This document shows, one piece after another, positions 1 to 5,093 of a stretch of DNA of 7,205 nucleotides. Each line of letters starts with the position of its first letter. The first letter of the stretch is position 1. This DNA is from an uncultured Aliterella sp. (GTDB lineage: Bacteria > Cyanobacteriota > Cyanobacteriia > Cyanobacteriales > Chroococcidiopsidaceae). The position numbers were made by a program, and so were the translations under genes. The notes beneath the pieces are model-generated. The model made no database searches, was not told the origin of the DNA, and saw only the letters and a program-made list of their open reading frames with translations. The DNA lies in contig CAJQOK010000575.1 of the NCBI GenBank assembly GCA_905479905.1, positions 1 through 7,205 of the forward strand. Direction: 5' to 3'.

Positions 1-92
1 AGTTAGAAGAAATTGACTTACCAGTACAAGTTGAAACGCAAGAATTAGAGTTTCCTAATGCAATCTATGAGTTACCCAGAGAGGCAGACTAA
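1..92 (+). CDS. C-terminal end of an upstream gene, 5' part outside the window
   Basis: An open frame enters from the left edge, with its first complete codon at 3, and ends at TAA 90-92. It gives 29 acidic residues, beginning LEEIDLPVQ and ending YELPREAD. Nothing in this tail identifies a family. It is followed after 18 bases by the next gene in the same direction, which suggests the two share a transcript. The call rests only on an open frame, a plausible stop and the spacing, so it could be a chance open frame. Confidence 0.5.
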   Translation, partial: LEEIDLPVQVETQELEFPNAIYELPREAD

Positions 93-110
93 GGAGTTTG
101 GAGTCGATTT

Positions 111-416
111 ATGAGACAAGATTTATCACAGATGCCTGTTCAAACCTATCCTTGCATAACTTGCCCTTTTGAAGGCTCTAAACCAGTTGCATTTACGCCA
201 GGAAGCTACGCTAGGTACGTTGCTAACGTAGTTTACTTAAAAGGACAGCATCGTTGTCACTCAGTCAATAATCAAATGCTGTGTAGAGGTGGTAGAAACC
301 TCCTGCTTAAAGTGCTGTGTGTCAATAAGTTAATTTCTGAACCAACCGATGCAGCTTTCGAGTCCGCATCAGCAGAAGCTTTGAGTAACAAGAATGTCAA
401 CCAGACACCTATTTGA
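111..416 (+). CDS. Small Cys/His-rich protein, DUF6283-like
   Basis: This 101-residue protein is likely a small metal-binding protein of unknown function. Visible candidate ligands are C15 and C18 (CITCPF), C49-H50 (RCH) and C58 (MLCRGG), with a further C70. The order CxxCPF, then CH, then C-x-G about ten residues later matches my recollection of the DUF6283-type family found in phages, plasmids and bacterial accessory regions. The tail after residue 75 is acidic and probably flexible. GGAG at 100-103, seven bases before the ATG, supports the start. Its TGA (414-416) lies just before the next gene's ATG at 422, so the two are probably co-translated. The family assignment is from memory of the pattern; the metal-binding role is inference. 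Confidence 0.72.
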   Translation: MRQDLSQMPVQTYPCITCPFEGSKPVAFTPGSYARYVANVVYLKGQHRCHSVNNQMLCRGGRNLLLKVLCVNKLISEPTDAAFESASAEALSNKNVNQTPI

Positions 417-421
417 GATTT

Positions 422-757
422 ATGACCCTCACCTTTGGGCAAGTCATCCGCACGGCACGAGTAAGCATTGGCTATAGCCAAAGAGAACTAGCGGCACTGG
501 TAGAAATAGACTTTACCTACTTATCTAAACTGGAAAGTGACAGTACAGAATACCCGCCCAAAGAATATTTAATCCAGCAACTAGCATACTACCTAGGCTT
601 GGATAGAGAGGAGCTAATGTGTCTAACGGGTCGTTTACCAGAACGCTACCAAGATTTTCTCAAGCAGAACTACAAGCAAATGCCTGGGCTATTTCGATGG
701 ATGCGGCAAAAGCCAGACTTTATAATCAAAGCACACGATAGTACATTAGTACCATAA
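422..757 (+). CDS. XRE-family helix-turn-helix transcriptional regulator
   Basis: A 111-residue protein with an N-terminal Cro/CI-type DNA-binding domain at about residues 5-62. Signs are TFGQVIRTAR (helix 1), YSQRELAALVEI (helices 2 and turn), the recognition-helix stretch FTYLSKLES, and the closing IQQLAYYLGLDREEL. The remaining 45 residues are basic and aromatic (MPGLFRWMRQKP) and match nothing I know. Family members usually bind an operator and repress their own or neighbouring promoters, so it may control this gene cluster. I chose ATG 422 because the domain begins right after it; an in-frame TTG at 413 would add three residues. No strong ribosome binding site is seen, consistent with coupling to the upstream gene. 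Confidence 0.88.
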   Translation: MTLTFGQVIRTARVSIGYSQRELAALVEIDFTYLSKLESDSTEYPPKEYLIQQLAYYLGLDREELMCLTGRLPERYQDFLKQNYKQMPGLFRWMRQKPDFIIKAHDSTLVP

Positions 758-768
758 AGAGGTAGCCA

Positions 769-1386
769 ATGGATTCGAGCAAAGTTAGCAATGTAGACCC
801 ACACACCCTCCTAAATTTCAACGAAGTGGGCAACACATATTTGAAAGAGATTCTTGAAGAATTACGCTCATCGAAACAGCAAATAGGGTTTGGGCATCCC
901 CCCAAACCGCGATATATCTATACCAATCGTCAATACCCTGACTGTTTATGGTACTTTTGGGACGGAGAAAATAAAAGACACGAACCAATCCTATTCAATG
1001 CTTTAACAGGCATTATTGAAAAACTAGAGACAGAGGAGAAGGAATACAAAGGTAAGCGTAACTTAAAAATCAACTTGCATATCAAAGCAGAGCGAAATTA
1101 TGTGATTGAGTCTGGTACAGAAACTATGTTTTCCAAAGGGTTACTGTATACCTTGTCTAGATTACCAGTTGAAAAATTCAAACAGCCAATTACAATTGCG
1201 GTAGAACCTGGAGACACTGCTCAAGTATCATTCTGCCGCATTTATAATCCAGTAACGGGACAATCCGTATATGCGTCCTATACTGAGCCTGTAGATTGGC
1301 AAAATGTTATAGCACGAGCAACCTCAAAAATCAATACAGCACACGGGCGCGTAGAGCCAAGAGTCCAAATACCCCAGACCGCGTAA
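769..1386 (+). CDS. Conserved-looking protein of unknown function (205 aa)
   Basis: I do not recognise this 205-residue protein. The first 45 residues look helical and charged. The middle, about 50-175, alternates hydrophobic residues in a beta-like way (LWYFWDGENK, LKINLHIKAE, PITIAVEPGD, AQVSFCRIYN), and the last 20 residues are a polar tail. No signal peptide, membrane segment or metal motif is seen. The beta-rich centre could be an OB-type or similar nucleic-acid-binding fold, but that is a guess. AGAGG at 759-763 before the ATG supports the start, and only 11 bases separate it from the XRE regulator. It is followed by a terminator-like hairpin, so it is probably the last gene of this group. 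Confidence 0.75.
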   Translation: MDSSKVSNVDPHTLLNFNEVGNTYLKEILEELRSSKQQIGFGHPPKPRYIYTNRQYPDCLWYFWDGENKRHEPILFNALTGIIEKLETEEKEYKGKRNLKINLHIKAERNYVIESGTETMFSKGLLYTLSRLPVEKFKQPITIAVEPGDTAQVSFCRIYNPVTGQSVYASYTEPVDWQNVIARATSKINTAHGRVEPRVQIPQTA

Positions 1387-1412
1387 AGCATTACCACAGC
1401 ATTCAGTAACGG

Positions 1413-1445
1413 GAGGCTAAAGCATTTGTTTTAGCCTCTATTTTG
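1413..1445 (+). terminator. Probable intrinsic terminator
   Basis: A perfect 9-bp stem, GAGGCTAAA (1413-1421) pairing with TTTAGCCTC (1430-1438), has an 8-base loop and is followed by TATTTTG. It lies 27 bases after the stop of the 205-residue gene. The T-run is short, so termination may be partial. Confidence 0.6.
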
Positions 1446-1468
1446 TATTGCAAAACTGAGAATTAACG

Positions 1469-1645
1469 ATGCTACAACCAGTATTTACAAAACACAAAAG
1501 CCTTGACCAATTACAGCATCTCTTGAAGCACTATCAGCAGGTGTATCCACAAGCAAAACAACAGGGCAAAATAGTCCTACGGCAATATCTCAAAAAGTTG
1601 AATCATCAAATTCAACATTTGCAATTGGGTTCCAAACAGCGATAG
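1469..1645 (+). CDS. Possible small gene, 58 aa, unknown
   Basis: An ATG at 1469 opens 58 codons ending at TAG 1643-1645, giving a Gln/Lys/His-rich, probably all-helical peptide (starts MLQPVFTKHK, contains LDQLQHLLKH and LRQYLKKLN). The pattern of hydrophobic residues fits an amphipathic helix pair, and it fills a stretch that otherwise has no gene. There is no strong ribosome binding site and I recognise no family. It could be a real small gene or a chance open frame. Confidence 0.42.
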   Translation: MLQPVFTKHKSLDQLQHLLKHYQQVYPQAKQQGKIVLRQYLKKLNHQIQHLQLGSKQR

Positions 1646-1721
1646 ATAAGAGTTTTGCGATAGCGCAAGCTGGAACGGTAACGGGCTTCGCCTTTCAACA
1701 GTTAACCAATTATTTAACCAT
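1646..1721. other. Short intergenic stretch, no clear signal
   Basis: These 76 bases separate the 58-codon frame from the next gene. They contain GCGATAGCGCAAGC followed by AACGGGCTTCGCC, the style of interspersed GC-rich repeats common in cyanobacterial genomes, but only one copy is present here. I see no convincing promoter and only a poor ribosome binding site before ATG 1722. Confidence 0.3.
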
Positions 1722-1982
1722 ATGCAACATACATCAGTCGGTATTACATACACCCAAAAGTTTAACTTAGGAAATTACGAGAGTCTTGAGCTTGGGATTA
1801 GCTTGTACGCCAAGGTCGATGCGGATGAAGAAGCAGAATCCGTAACAGAGCTTCTGCTGAAACAAGCGGAAGCTATTGTTAAAGCGCAGGCGGCTCCAGT
1901 GCTAAAGGGTGTCAATTACCAAGCGCAGGTAAAGCACAAAGAATCGTGGGCAGTAGTGTCGGATGACGAAGACAAGTTCTAA
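1722..1982 (+). CDS. Small protein of unknown function (86 aa)
   Basis: An 86-residue acidic protein. The first half looks like paired beta strands (VGITYTQKFNLGNYESLELG, then ISLYAKVDAD). A helix follows, rich in Ala and Glu (about residues 38-62), then a second strand region and an acidic DDEDKF end. I associate the opening pattern (ITYxxKFNLGxYES) with a small conserved protein seen in cyanobacterial plasmids and phages, but know no assigned function. There are no Cys, signal peptide or membrane segments. The stop overlaps the possible start of the next gene at 1963, which points to co-expression. Confidence 0.72.
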   Translation: MQHTSVGITYTQKFNLGNYESLELGISLYAKVDADEEAESVTELLLKQAEAIVKAQAAPVLKGVNYQAQVKHKESWAVVSDDEDKF

Positions 1983-2208
1983 ACAGCCTATTTATTACTT
2001 CTGGGAAAATGGTGAAACCATGATCGAAAAACTTGACACTTCAAAACTCGAAGCACACTTAGTTGCTAGTCCAACAGGATTAGCTCTGTTATTAGACGCA
2101 GTAGAAACGGCTCTAGCAAGCATTGAAGGTCGAGCCTCAGTCGAGCTTGTAACTCCTGATGGAGAGAGGTTTCTTTTGCACATTATTCGCAAAGTTGACA
2201 ATGGCTAA
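1963..2208 (+). CDS. Small protein of unknown function (81 aa)
   Basis: From ATG 1963 this is an 81-residue protein. After a short N-terminal tail it has a helix-rich centre (about 24-55, LLLDAVETAL) and a closing beta hairpin (VELVTPDGERFLLHII). The start is uncertain. ATG 1963 overlaps the previous gene by 20 bases with no ribosome binding site. ATG 2020 is preceded by GGTGA and would give a 62-residue protein starting MIEKLD, which covers all of the predicted folded part. The end overlaps the next gene's ATG at 2201 by eight bases, so the two are probably translationally coupled. No family recognised. Confidence 0.65.
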   Translation: MTKTSSKQPIYYFWENGETMIEKLDTSKLEAHLVASPTGLALLLDAVETALASIEGRASVELVTPDGERFLLHIIRKVDNG

Positions 2209-3013
2209 GCCACGTCTGAACACTCGTCAGAAAACTTGGCTTAAATCCTTTCTCGCTCAACATCCCTACTACAAATTGCGAAGAATCACAGAAGGGCTAA
2301 GTGGAGACAGGGTGCTATTGCTAGAAGGCACTGAAAACTTACCACTACCGTTGATTCGGGAGTTTAATGGGGCAAGAAGTGGATACCGATTTCATACTTT
2401 GCAAGTCAAATTGCGCGTCTATGGTGATGCCAGACTCAGCGCAACTCAAGAGGTCAAAACCATCTATCCCCATTGCGATATTGGTGATAAGCTGAACATG
2501 AACAGTAGCCTTAAAGAAGGACAACTTTCTTTGTCGCTATCAACTGTTTTAGATATTCCGCCGCCAGTCAATCCAGTTATCGTCAACTGGAAACCTAAAG
2601 GTAAAGCCAGAGCCAAGGACGGCGTTCAGCTAAGTTTGCCTGTAACTGGATTAGAAGCTAAGTTGTTCAGCTTAAGGCAACAAGCGCGACCCCACCTGCC
2701 ACCAGTTTCTTCCCAAGAACTGCTGGCAGAGAAGGTTAAAACGTGGAATGCGCGCGACTGCAAAGAAGTGGAGTTGCCCCAGGTGATTCTTGATTTGCTT
2801 TTGGTACAGAATGCTACTGAAGAAGAATGGGAATCAGCAATAGATTTGTTTGGCGTGGTTGGACTCTCCAGCACAATCAACTATGTGGAATCACTACCAG
2901 TATTTCGCCAGCACTTCAACAGGGCGGCATCTACGGCGGTGGTATCGGCAAAAGTTCAGCCTTTTGTTACTTCAACTGCTGCAAGTATTCAAGTGTCGGT
3001 ATCAGAAAACTAA
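2201..3013 (+). CDS. Protein of unknown function (270 aa)
   Basis: A 270-residue protein with no recognisable family. It starts with a basic, helical segment (MAKPRLNTRQKTWLKSFL), then a beta-rich region to about residue 125, a basic linker (NWKPKGKARAKDG), and a helical C-terminal half with acidic stretches (NATEEEWESAIDLFGVVGL). The last 25 residues are Ser/Thr/Val-rich and look disordered. ATG 2201 is preferred over an in-frame upstream start at 2159 because it lies at the end of the preceding gene and begins a natural N-terminus. The basic opening could bind nucleic acid, but nothing proves this. Confidence 0.7.
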   Translation: MAKPRLNTRQKTWLKSFLAQHPYYKLRRITEGLSGDRVLLLEGTENLPLPLIREFNGARSGYRFHTLQVKLRVYGDARLSATQEVKTIYPHCDIGDKLNMNSSLKEGQLSLSLSTVLDIPPPVNPVIVNWKPKGKARAKDGVQLSLPVTGLEAKLFSLRQQARPHLPPVSSQELLAEKVKTWNARDCKEVELPQVILDLLLVQNATEEEWESAIDLFGVVGLSSTINYVESLPVFRQHFNRAASTAVVSAKVQPFVTSTAASIQVSVSEN

Positions 3014-3041
3014 AAGTTTCAAACAACTTCAGAGGTAACAA

Positions 3042-3398
3042 ATGAAAAGATTACCCTGTCCGTTTTGTGGCAGTTCAGAACAAGAAATTTATGATCTGTA
3101 TTACGACGGTTTGCACGTCTTAGTCTTCTGCAAATGCGGCGCACAAGCAGGATCAGCAGAAGATGAGGAAGAAGCAATCGCCCTCTGGAACACTCGAACA
3201 CCTGTTAAATCCCAAGAAATACCGATGGAATCTTTACCTTGCCCCTTTTGCGGTGGACAAGAACAAGAACAATACCAGCAAGGGAAATACTTTTGGCTCT
3301 GGTGCAAGTGTGGCGCACAAGGAAGCCACGCGGCAAATAAACAGGAAGCAATCGCTCTTTGGAATACCCGCAGCAGAGTGATAACTCTATCGGAGTAA
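3042..3398 (+). CDS. Tandem Lar-type zinc-ribbon protein (restriction alleviation family)
   Basis: A 118-residue protein made of two copies of one zinc-ribbon unit. Unit 1 (about 4-52) has CPFC at 6-9, CKCG at 30-33 and EAIALWNTR at 44-52. Unit 2 (about 65-110) has CPFC at 67-70, CKCG at 88-91 and EAIALWNTR at 102-110. This CPFCG...C-x-C...AxxxWNxR layout is that of the Lar family (restriction alleviation), usually a single unit of about 55-70 residues. Lar of the Rac prophage modulates type I restriction-modification so unmodified DNA survives; many relatives are unstudied. AGAGG at 3031-3035 supports ATG 3042. Whether this double version acts on restriction is inference. Confidence 0.85.
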   Translation: MKRLPCPFCGSSEQEIYDLYYDGLHVLVFCKCGAQAGSAEDEEEAIALWNTRTPVKSQEIPMESLPCPFCGGQEQEQYQQGKYFWLWCKCGAQGSHAANKQEAIALWNTRSRVITLSE

Positions 3399-3518
3399 AT
3401 CCACTAGCCGCCTGAACTATCGCTCAATAATCTTTTTTCCCAGTAGCTCCAACTTAATTACACTCACCCCGCCAGCTAACAACTGGTTGGTTTTACTTTA
3501 CCTACCTAAACTTACGCC
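3399..3518. other. Intergenic gap between the Lar-like and 98-aa genes
   Basis: These 120 bases are the only sizeable break within 1722-3815. A run of six T at 3432-3437 lacks a preceding stem, so I do not call a terminator. No convincing promoter boxes and no clear ribosome binding site precede ATG 3519. Confidence 0.3.
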
Positions 3519-3815
3519 ATGCTCAACTTAACCAGCCACTCGTTTAACCCAAAAGACGAGCCAACTTTGCAGCAACTAGAAATCCATCTGCACTACCTGA
3601 GCCAGGACAAAAAAGCAGCGATTGCGATTACCGCCCTCTACGAAGCAACCGAACCTAATGCCGTCGATTTTGACCATGTTTGCGATCGCTGTTCAAAATT
3701 CAATAAAGCGATCGCTCTACTCCAAGACCTATCGCGCTCAGGACTGTTAGCCGTTGCTAGAGCGATCGCTGAAGAACTAGCGGTAATGGAGCAATTGCAG
3801 GGGGTAAGCCGATGA
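3519..3815 (+). CDS. Small helical protein of unknown function (98 aa)
   Basis: A 98-residue, probably all-helical protein. Visible features are LQQLEIHLHYLSQ, a HVCDRCSKF segment at about 53-61 with a single CxxC, and an Ala/Leu-rich C-terminal helix. Three HIP1 octamers (3682, 3708, 3762) fall inside the gene; the second and third are read in frame as AIA. One CxxC alone is weak evidence for metal binding. The stop overlaps the next gene's start as ATGA at 3812-3815, the classic arrangement for translational coupling with the zinc-finger gene that follows. No family recognised. Confidence 0.65.
   Translation: MLNLTSHSFNPKDEPTLQQLEIHLHYLSQDKKAAIAITALYEATEPNAVDFDHVCDRCSKFNKAIALLQDLSRSGLLAVARAIAEELAVMEQLQGVSR
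3682..3769. repeat. Cluster of three HIP1 octamers
   Basis: GCGATCGC occurs exactly at 3682-3689, 3708-3715 and 3762-3769. Two more copies lie at 4834-4841 and 5943-5950, and none elsewhere in the window. HIP1 is the over-represented palindrome of many cyanobacterial genomes, which is the main basis for the host assignment. Confidence 0.95.
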
Positions 3816-3866
3816 AGCCTCAACGGTGTCCCTTTTGTGGCAGTCGAGTGTCGTTGATAGATAGTG

Positions 3867-3871
3867 CCAGG
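3867..3871 (+). repeat. Left copy of the 5-bp target duplication
   Basis: CCAGG directly abuts the left terminus (TGTGAC) and is repeated exactly after the right terminus at 4356-4360. It belongs to the interrupted gene's reading frame. Confidence 0.85.
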
Positions 3872-3900
3872 TGTGACTTTACTCATAACATTGCCGCAAC
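3872..3900 (+). repeat. Left terminal inverted repeat
   Basis: This 29-bp end starts TGTGACTTTA and ends TTGCCGCAAC. It is 26/29 identical to the inverse of 4327-4355 and 23/25 identical to the extra internal terminus at 4303-4327. Confidence 0.87.
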
Positions 3901-4025
3901 TGGAACCATAAGTTTGCCATCAACAACACTATAGCCCTCATTTTTGCGTCAGCTAATTTTGAATGTAATTGACAGATGGGAATCATAAGTTTGCCACTAG
4001 TCCAAACTGGAAGGATAAGCTTGCC
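3884..4025 (+). repeat. Four transposase-binding-like motifs at the left end
   Basis: The 12-mer [CG]ATAA[CG]NTTGCC occurs at 3884-3895, 3907-3918, 3984-3995 and 4014-4025. The last three extend to about 20 bp with an upstream (T/G)GGAA and a downstream A. Start-to-start spacings are 23, 77 and 30 bases. Two further copies sit in the right-end palindrome (4315-4326 on +, 4332-4343 on -). Repeated sites of this kind at transposon ends are typically bound by the transposase. Confidence 0.75.
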
Positions 4026-4178
4026 ATTTCTGGAAAAGTTTATATGGACTTAGTTTGAGGGGCTGAAGGTAAGGGGGAATTTAGTAAATTTTGTGTTTTC
4101 GTCGGGTTCTCTATCTCGAAGGTGCTTGTAAGATTGTAAATGAGCCTTTCTCAGTCAAGGGTTTTCACCTAGGCACTC
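4026..4178. other. Interior of the insertion, no gene seen
   Basis: These 153 bases contain no open frame worth calling and no further copy of the end motif. Some local structure is possible, but I cannot fold it reliably. It may be spacer DNA between the ends or the transcribed part of a small RNA; nothing decides between these. Confidence 0.4.
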
Positions 4179-4285
4179 GATTCGTGGCTTTATGCCGTTA
4201 GGCGTTGCTCAAGTTCTAGGATGGCAGCCCACCCTAGCGTCGCATTTGGGTGATTCGTGGCTTCATGCCGTTAGGCGTTGCTCAA
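4179..4285 (+). repeat. Two 34-bp direct repeats, 39 bp apart, inside the insertion
   Basis: Copies at 4179-4212 and 4252-4285 both start GATTCGTGGCTT and end GGCGTTGCTCAA, with one mismatch at the thirteenth base. Each contains GCCGTTAGGC, a short hairpin. The 39 bases between them contain another hairpin (4216-4237). Repeat and spacer lengths resemble a minimal CRISPR unit, but the structured spacer and only two copies argue more for a tandem duplication or RNA element. Confidence 0.85.
4216..4237. other. Hairpin between the direct repeats
   Basis: CTAGGATGG (4216-4224) pairs with CCACCCTAG (4229-4237) with one mismatch around a CAGC loop. No T-run follows on the + strand, so it is not an intrinsic terminator in that direction. 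Confidence 0.5.
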
Positions 4286-4302
4286 TTTTACTTGGAGAAG
4301 TT

Positions 4303-4355
4303 TGTGACTTTACCCATAACCTTGCCGTTGCGGCAAAGTTATGGATAAAGTCACA
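4303..4355. repeat. 53-bp palindrome: two head-to-head transposon termini
   Basis: Both strands of this palindrome begin TGTGACTTTA and run into the CATAAC(C/T)TTGCC motif. The 25-bp arms match at 23 positions around a 3-base centre. The right arm is the true right end of the insertion, because the target duplication follows it. The left arm is an additional complete terminus facing the other way. Confidence 0.9.
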
Positions 4356-4360
4356 CCAGG
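4356..4360 (+). repeat. Right copy of the 5-bp target duplication
   Basis: CCAGG immediately follows the right terminus and matches 3867-3871. After it the interrupted zinc-finger frame resumes at GTC TAT GGC. Confidence 0.85.
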
Positions 4361-4722
4361 GTCTATGGCCATAGTTACGGGTTTATCTACCTATGCGATG
4401 CCTACCCCGATTGTGATGCCAGGGTGAGATGTCATCCCAAAACAATTATTCCGTTGGGAACATTAGCCAACAAAGAGTTGCGGAAGTGTCGAAGTTTGGT
4501 TCATCGCAAGTTCGACCCCTTGTGGCAATTAGGTGTTTTCTCTAGCCGTCAAACCGCGTACAAATGGCTGTCGAAAGTAATGAAGTTGCCTTTGGAAAGA
4601 ACTCATGTAGCTATGTTTGACATTCGGCAGTGCCAAAGGGCGACCGCCTGTATTGAAATTTTTATAAGAAGTCGGCGGAACGTAAAAACAAAAATAACAA
4701 CTCATTGTCAAGGAAAATTATC

Positions 4723-4926
4723 ATGCAGCACAAACCAATTGCCATAACCCCCCGCGACGGGTTCGACTTACTAGCCGTATGGGAAAAAGATGGAAGAAAA
4801 TGGTACTTATTGCAACTGGCACGTCCCCAGAGTGCGATCGCCCTAGCACAAGAAAATCCTCAGACGAGATTGGTATTTCCAACATCTATTGACCCAAATT
4901 GCTTAAGGAAACAGAATCGCCAATAA
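4723..4926 (+). CDS. Small protein of unknown function (67 aa)
   Basis: A 67-residue protein with a strand-like opening (KPIAITPRDGFDLLAVWEKDG), a second strand (KWYLLQLA) and a short helix containing SAIALAQE, whose codons overlap a HIP1 octamer at 4834. AAGGA at 4709-4713, spaced nine bases from ATG 4723, supports this start over an upstream in-frame TTG at 4705. It overlaps the end of the broken zinc-finger gene by 25 bases, so it was probably in the same operon and may have lost coupled translation. No family recognised. Confidence 0.62.
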   Translation: MQHKPIAITPRDGFDLLAVWEKDGRKWYLLQLARPQSAIALAQENPQTRLVFPTSIDPNCLRKQNRQ

Positions 4927-5039
4927 CCATGTTCTAAGTAACTATTAACTCTAGTTTTTAGATAGAATAACTACTTAAAAAAAGAATATTTTGCTTGGAA
5001 AAACTTAATACACAACCCTAAAAGTATGGGTGCAGTAAC

Positions 5040-5068
5040 TTGATTTGGTTGTTAATTAATGCTATTAT
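5040..5068 (+). promoter_or_regulatory. Putative sigma70-type promoter for the AlkB-like gene
   Basis: TTGATT (5040-5045) and TATTAT (5063-5068) are separated by 17 bases and lie 26 bases before ATG 5094. The preceding 113 intergenic bases are AT-rich. An inverted repeat, CTATTA-TTTAG-TAATAG (5062-5078), overlaps the -10 box and could be an operator; this is inference. Confidence 0.45.
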
Positions 5069-5093
5069 TTAGTAATAGTTGCAGGCTAAGATT

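Larger units (their letters stand above)
3872..4355. mobile_element. Non-autonomous transposon, TGTGA...TCACA, Tn7/Tn5053-like ends
   Basis: A 484-bp insertion bounded by inverted repeats (3872-3900 against 4327-4355, 26 of 29 identical) and flanked by a perfect 5-bp duplication. Termini starting TGT, 5-bp duplications and several subterminal copies of a roughly 20-bp motif are known traits of elements moved by TnsB/TniA/MuA-type DDE transposases, including Tn7-like and CRISPR-associated transposons common in cyanobacteria. No transposase or other credible gene fits inside, so it would need an enzyme supplied in trans. The left side has four motif copies, all in one orientation; the right side ends in a double terminus. 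Assignment to this transposase class is inference from end structure; the insertion itself is directly shown by the restored gene. Confidence 0.88.
3812..4747 (+). pseudogene. DUF3268-type zinc-finger gene split by a 484-bp insertion
   Basis: The 5' part (3812-3871) encodes MKPQRCPFCGSRVSLIDSAR. The insertion then adds 20 foreign residues and a stop at 3932-3934, leaving a 40-residue peptide. The rest (4361-4747) continues in the same frame: VYGHSYGFIYLC, YPDCDARVRCH, a LGTLANKELR segment, FDPLW, AYKWLSKVM and MFDIRQCQ. Deleting 3872-4355 and one copy of CCAGG gives an uninterrupted 148-codon protein. Its CPFC, LC, YPxCDAxVxCH and GTLANxELR pattern fits the DUF3268 zinc-finger-containing family, whose function is not known to me. 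In its intact form it was coupled to the 98-residue gene upstream. A GTG at 4424 could restart the C-terminal 107 residues, but without the first zinc ligands and with no good ribosome binding site. Confidence 0.88.

Noticed and set aside
111..757. A toxin-antitoxin pair made of the Cys/His protein and the XRE regulator
   Set aside because: The first protein has no RelE, HigB, HipA or other toxin-like motif; it looks like a metal-binding protein.
2827..3045. Overlapping + strand frames within the end of the 270-aa gene
   Set aside because: They lie in another frame of a longer gene, with poor starts and low-quality protein composition.
4026..4285. A guide-type RNA (tracrRNA or mini CRISPR array) of a type V-K transposon
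   Set aside because: Part of the interior loosely recalls Cas12k tracrRNA stretches, but there is no recognised CRISPR repeat and no cas12k or tns gene, and the end motif differs from the V-K ends I remember. The spacer does not match the insertion-site flanks. Kept only as an option in the repeat finding.
4159..4355. An attC site or integron-like recombination site at the palindrome
   Set aside because: No integrase or cassette structure is present, and the palindrome is fully explained as two copies of the transposon terminus.
4192..4374. A 60-codon frame inside the insertion
   Set aside because: It runs through the direct repeat, the right-end palindrome and into the target gene in a different frame. 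It has no ribosome binding site and its sequence is explained by repeats.
4418..4422. A third CCAGG near the insertion as an alternative target duplication
   Set aside because: It is not adjacent to any terminus. Only 3867-3871 and 4356-4360 abut the element ends and restore the frame.
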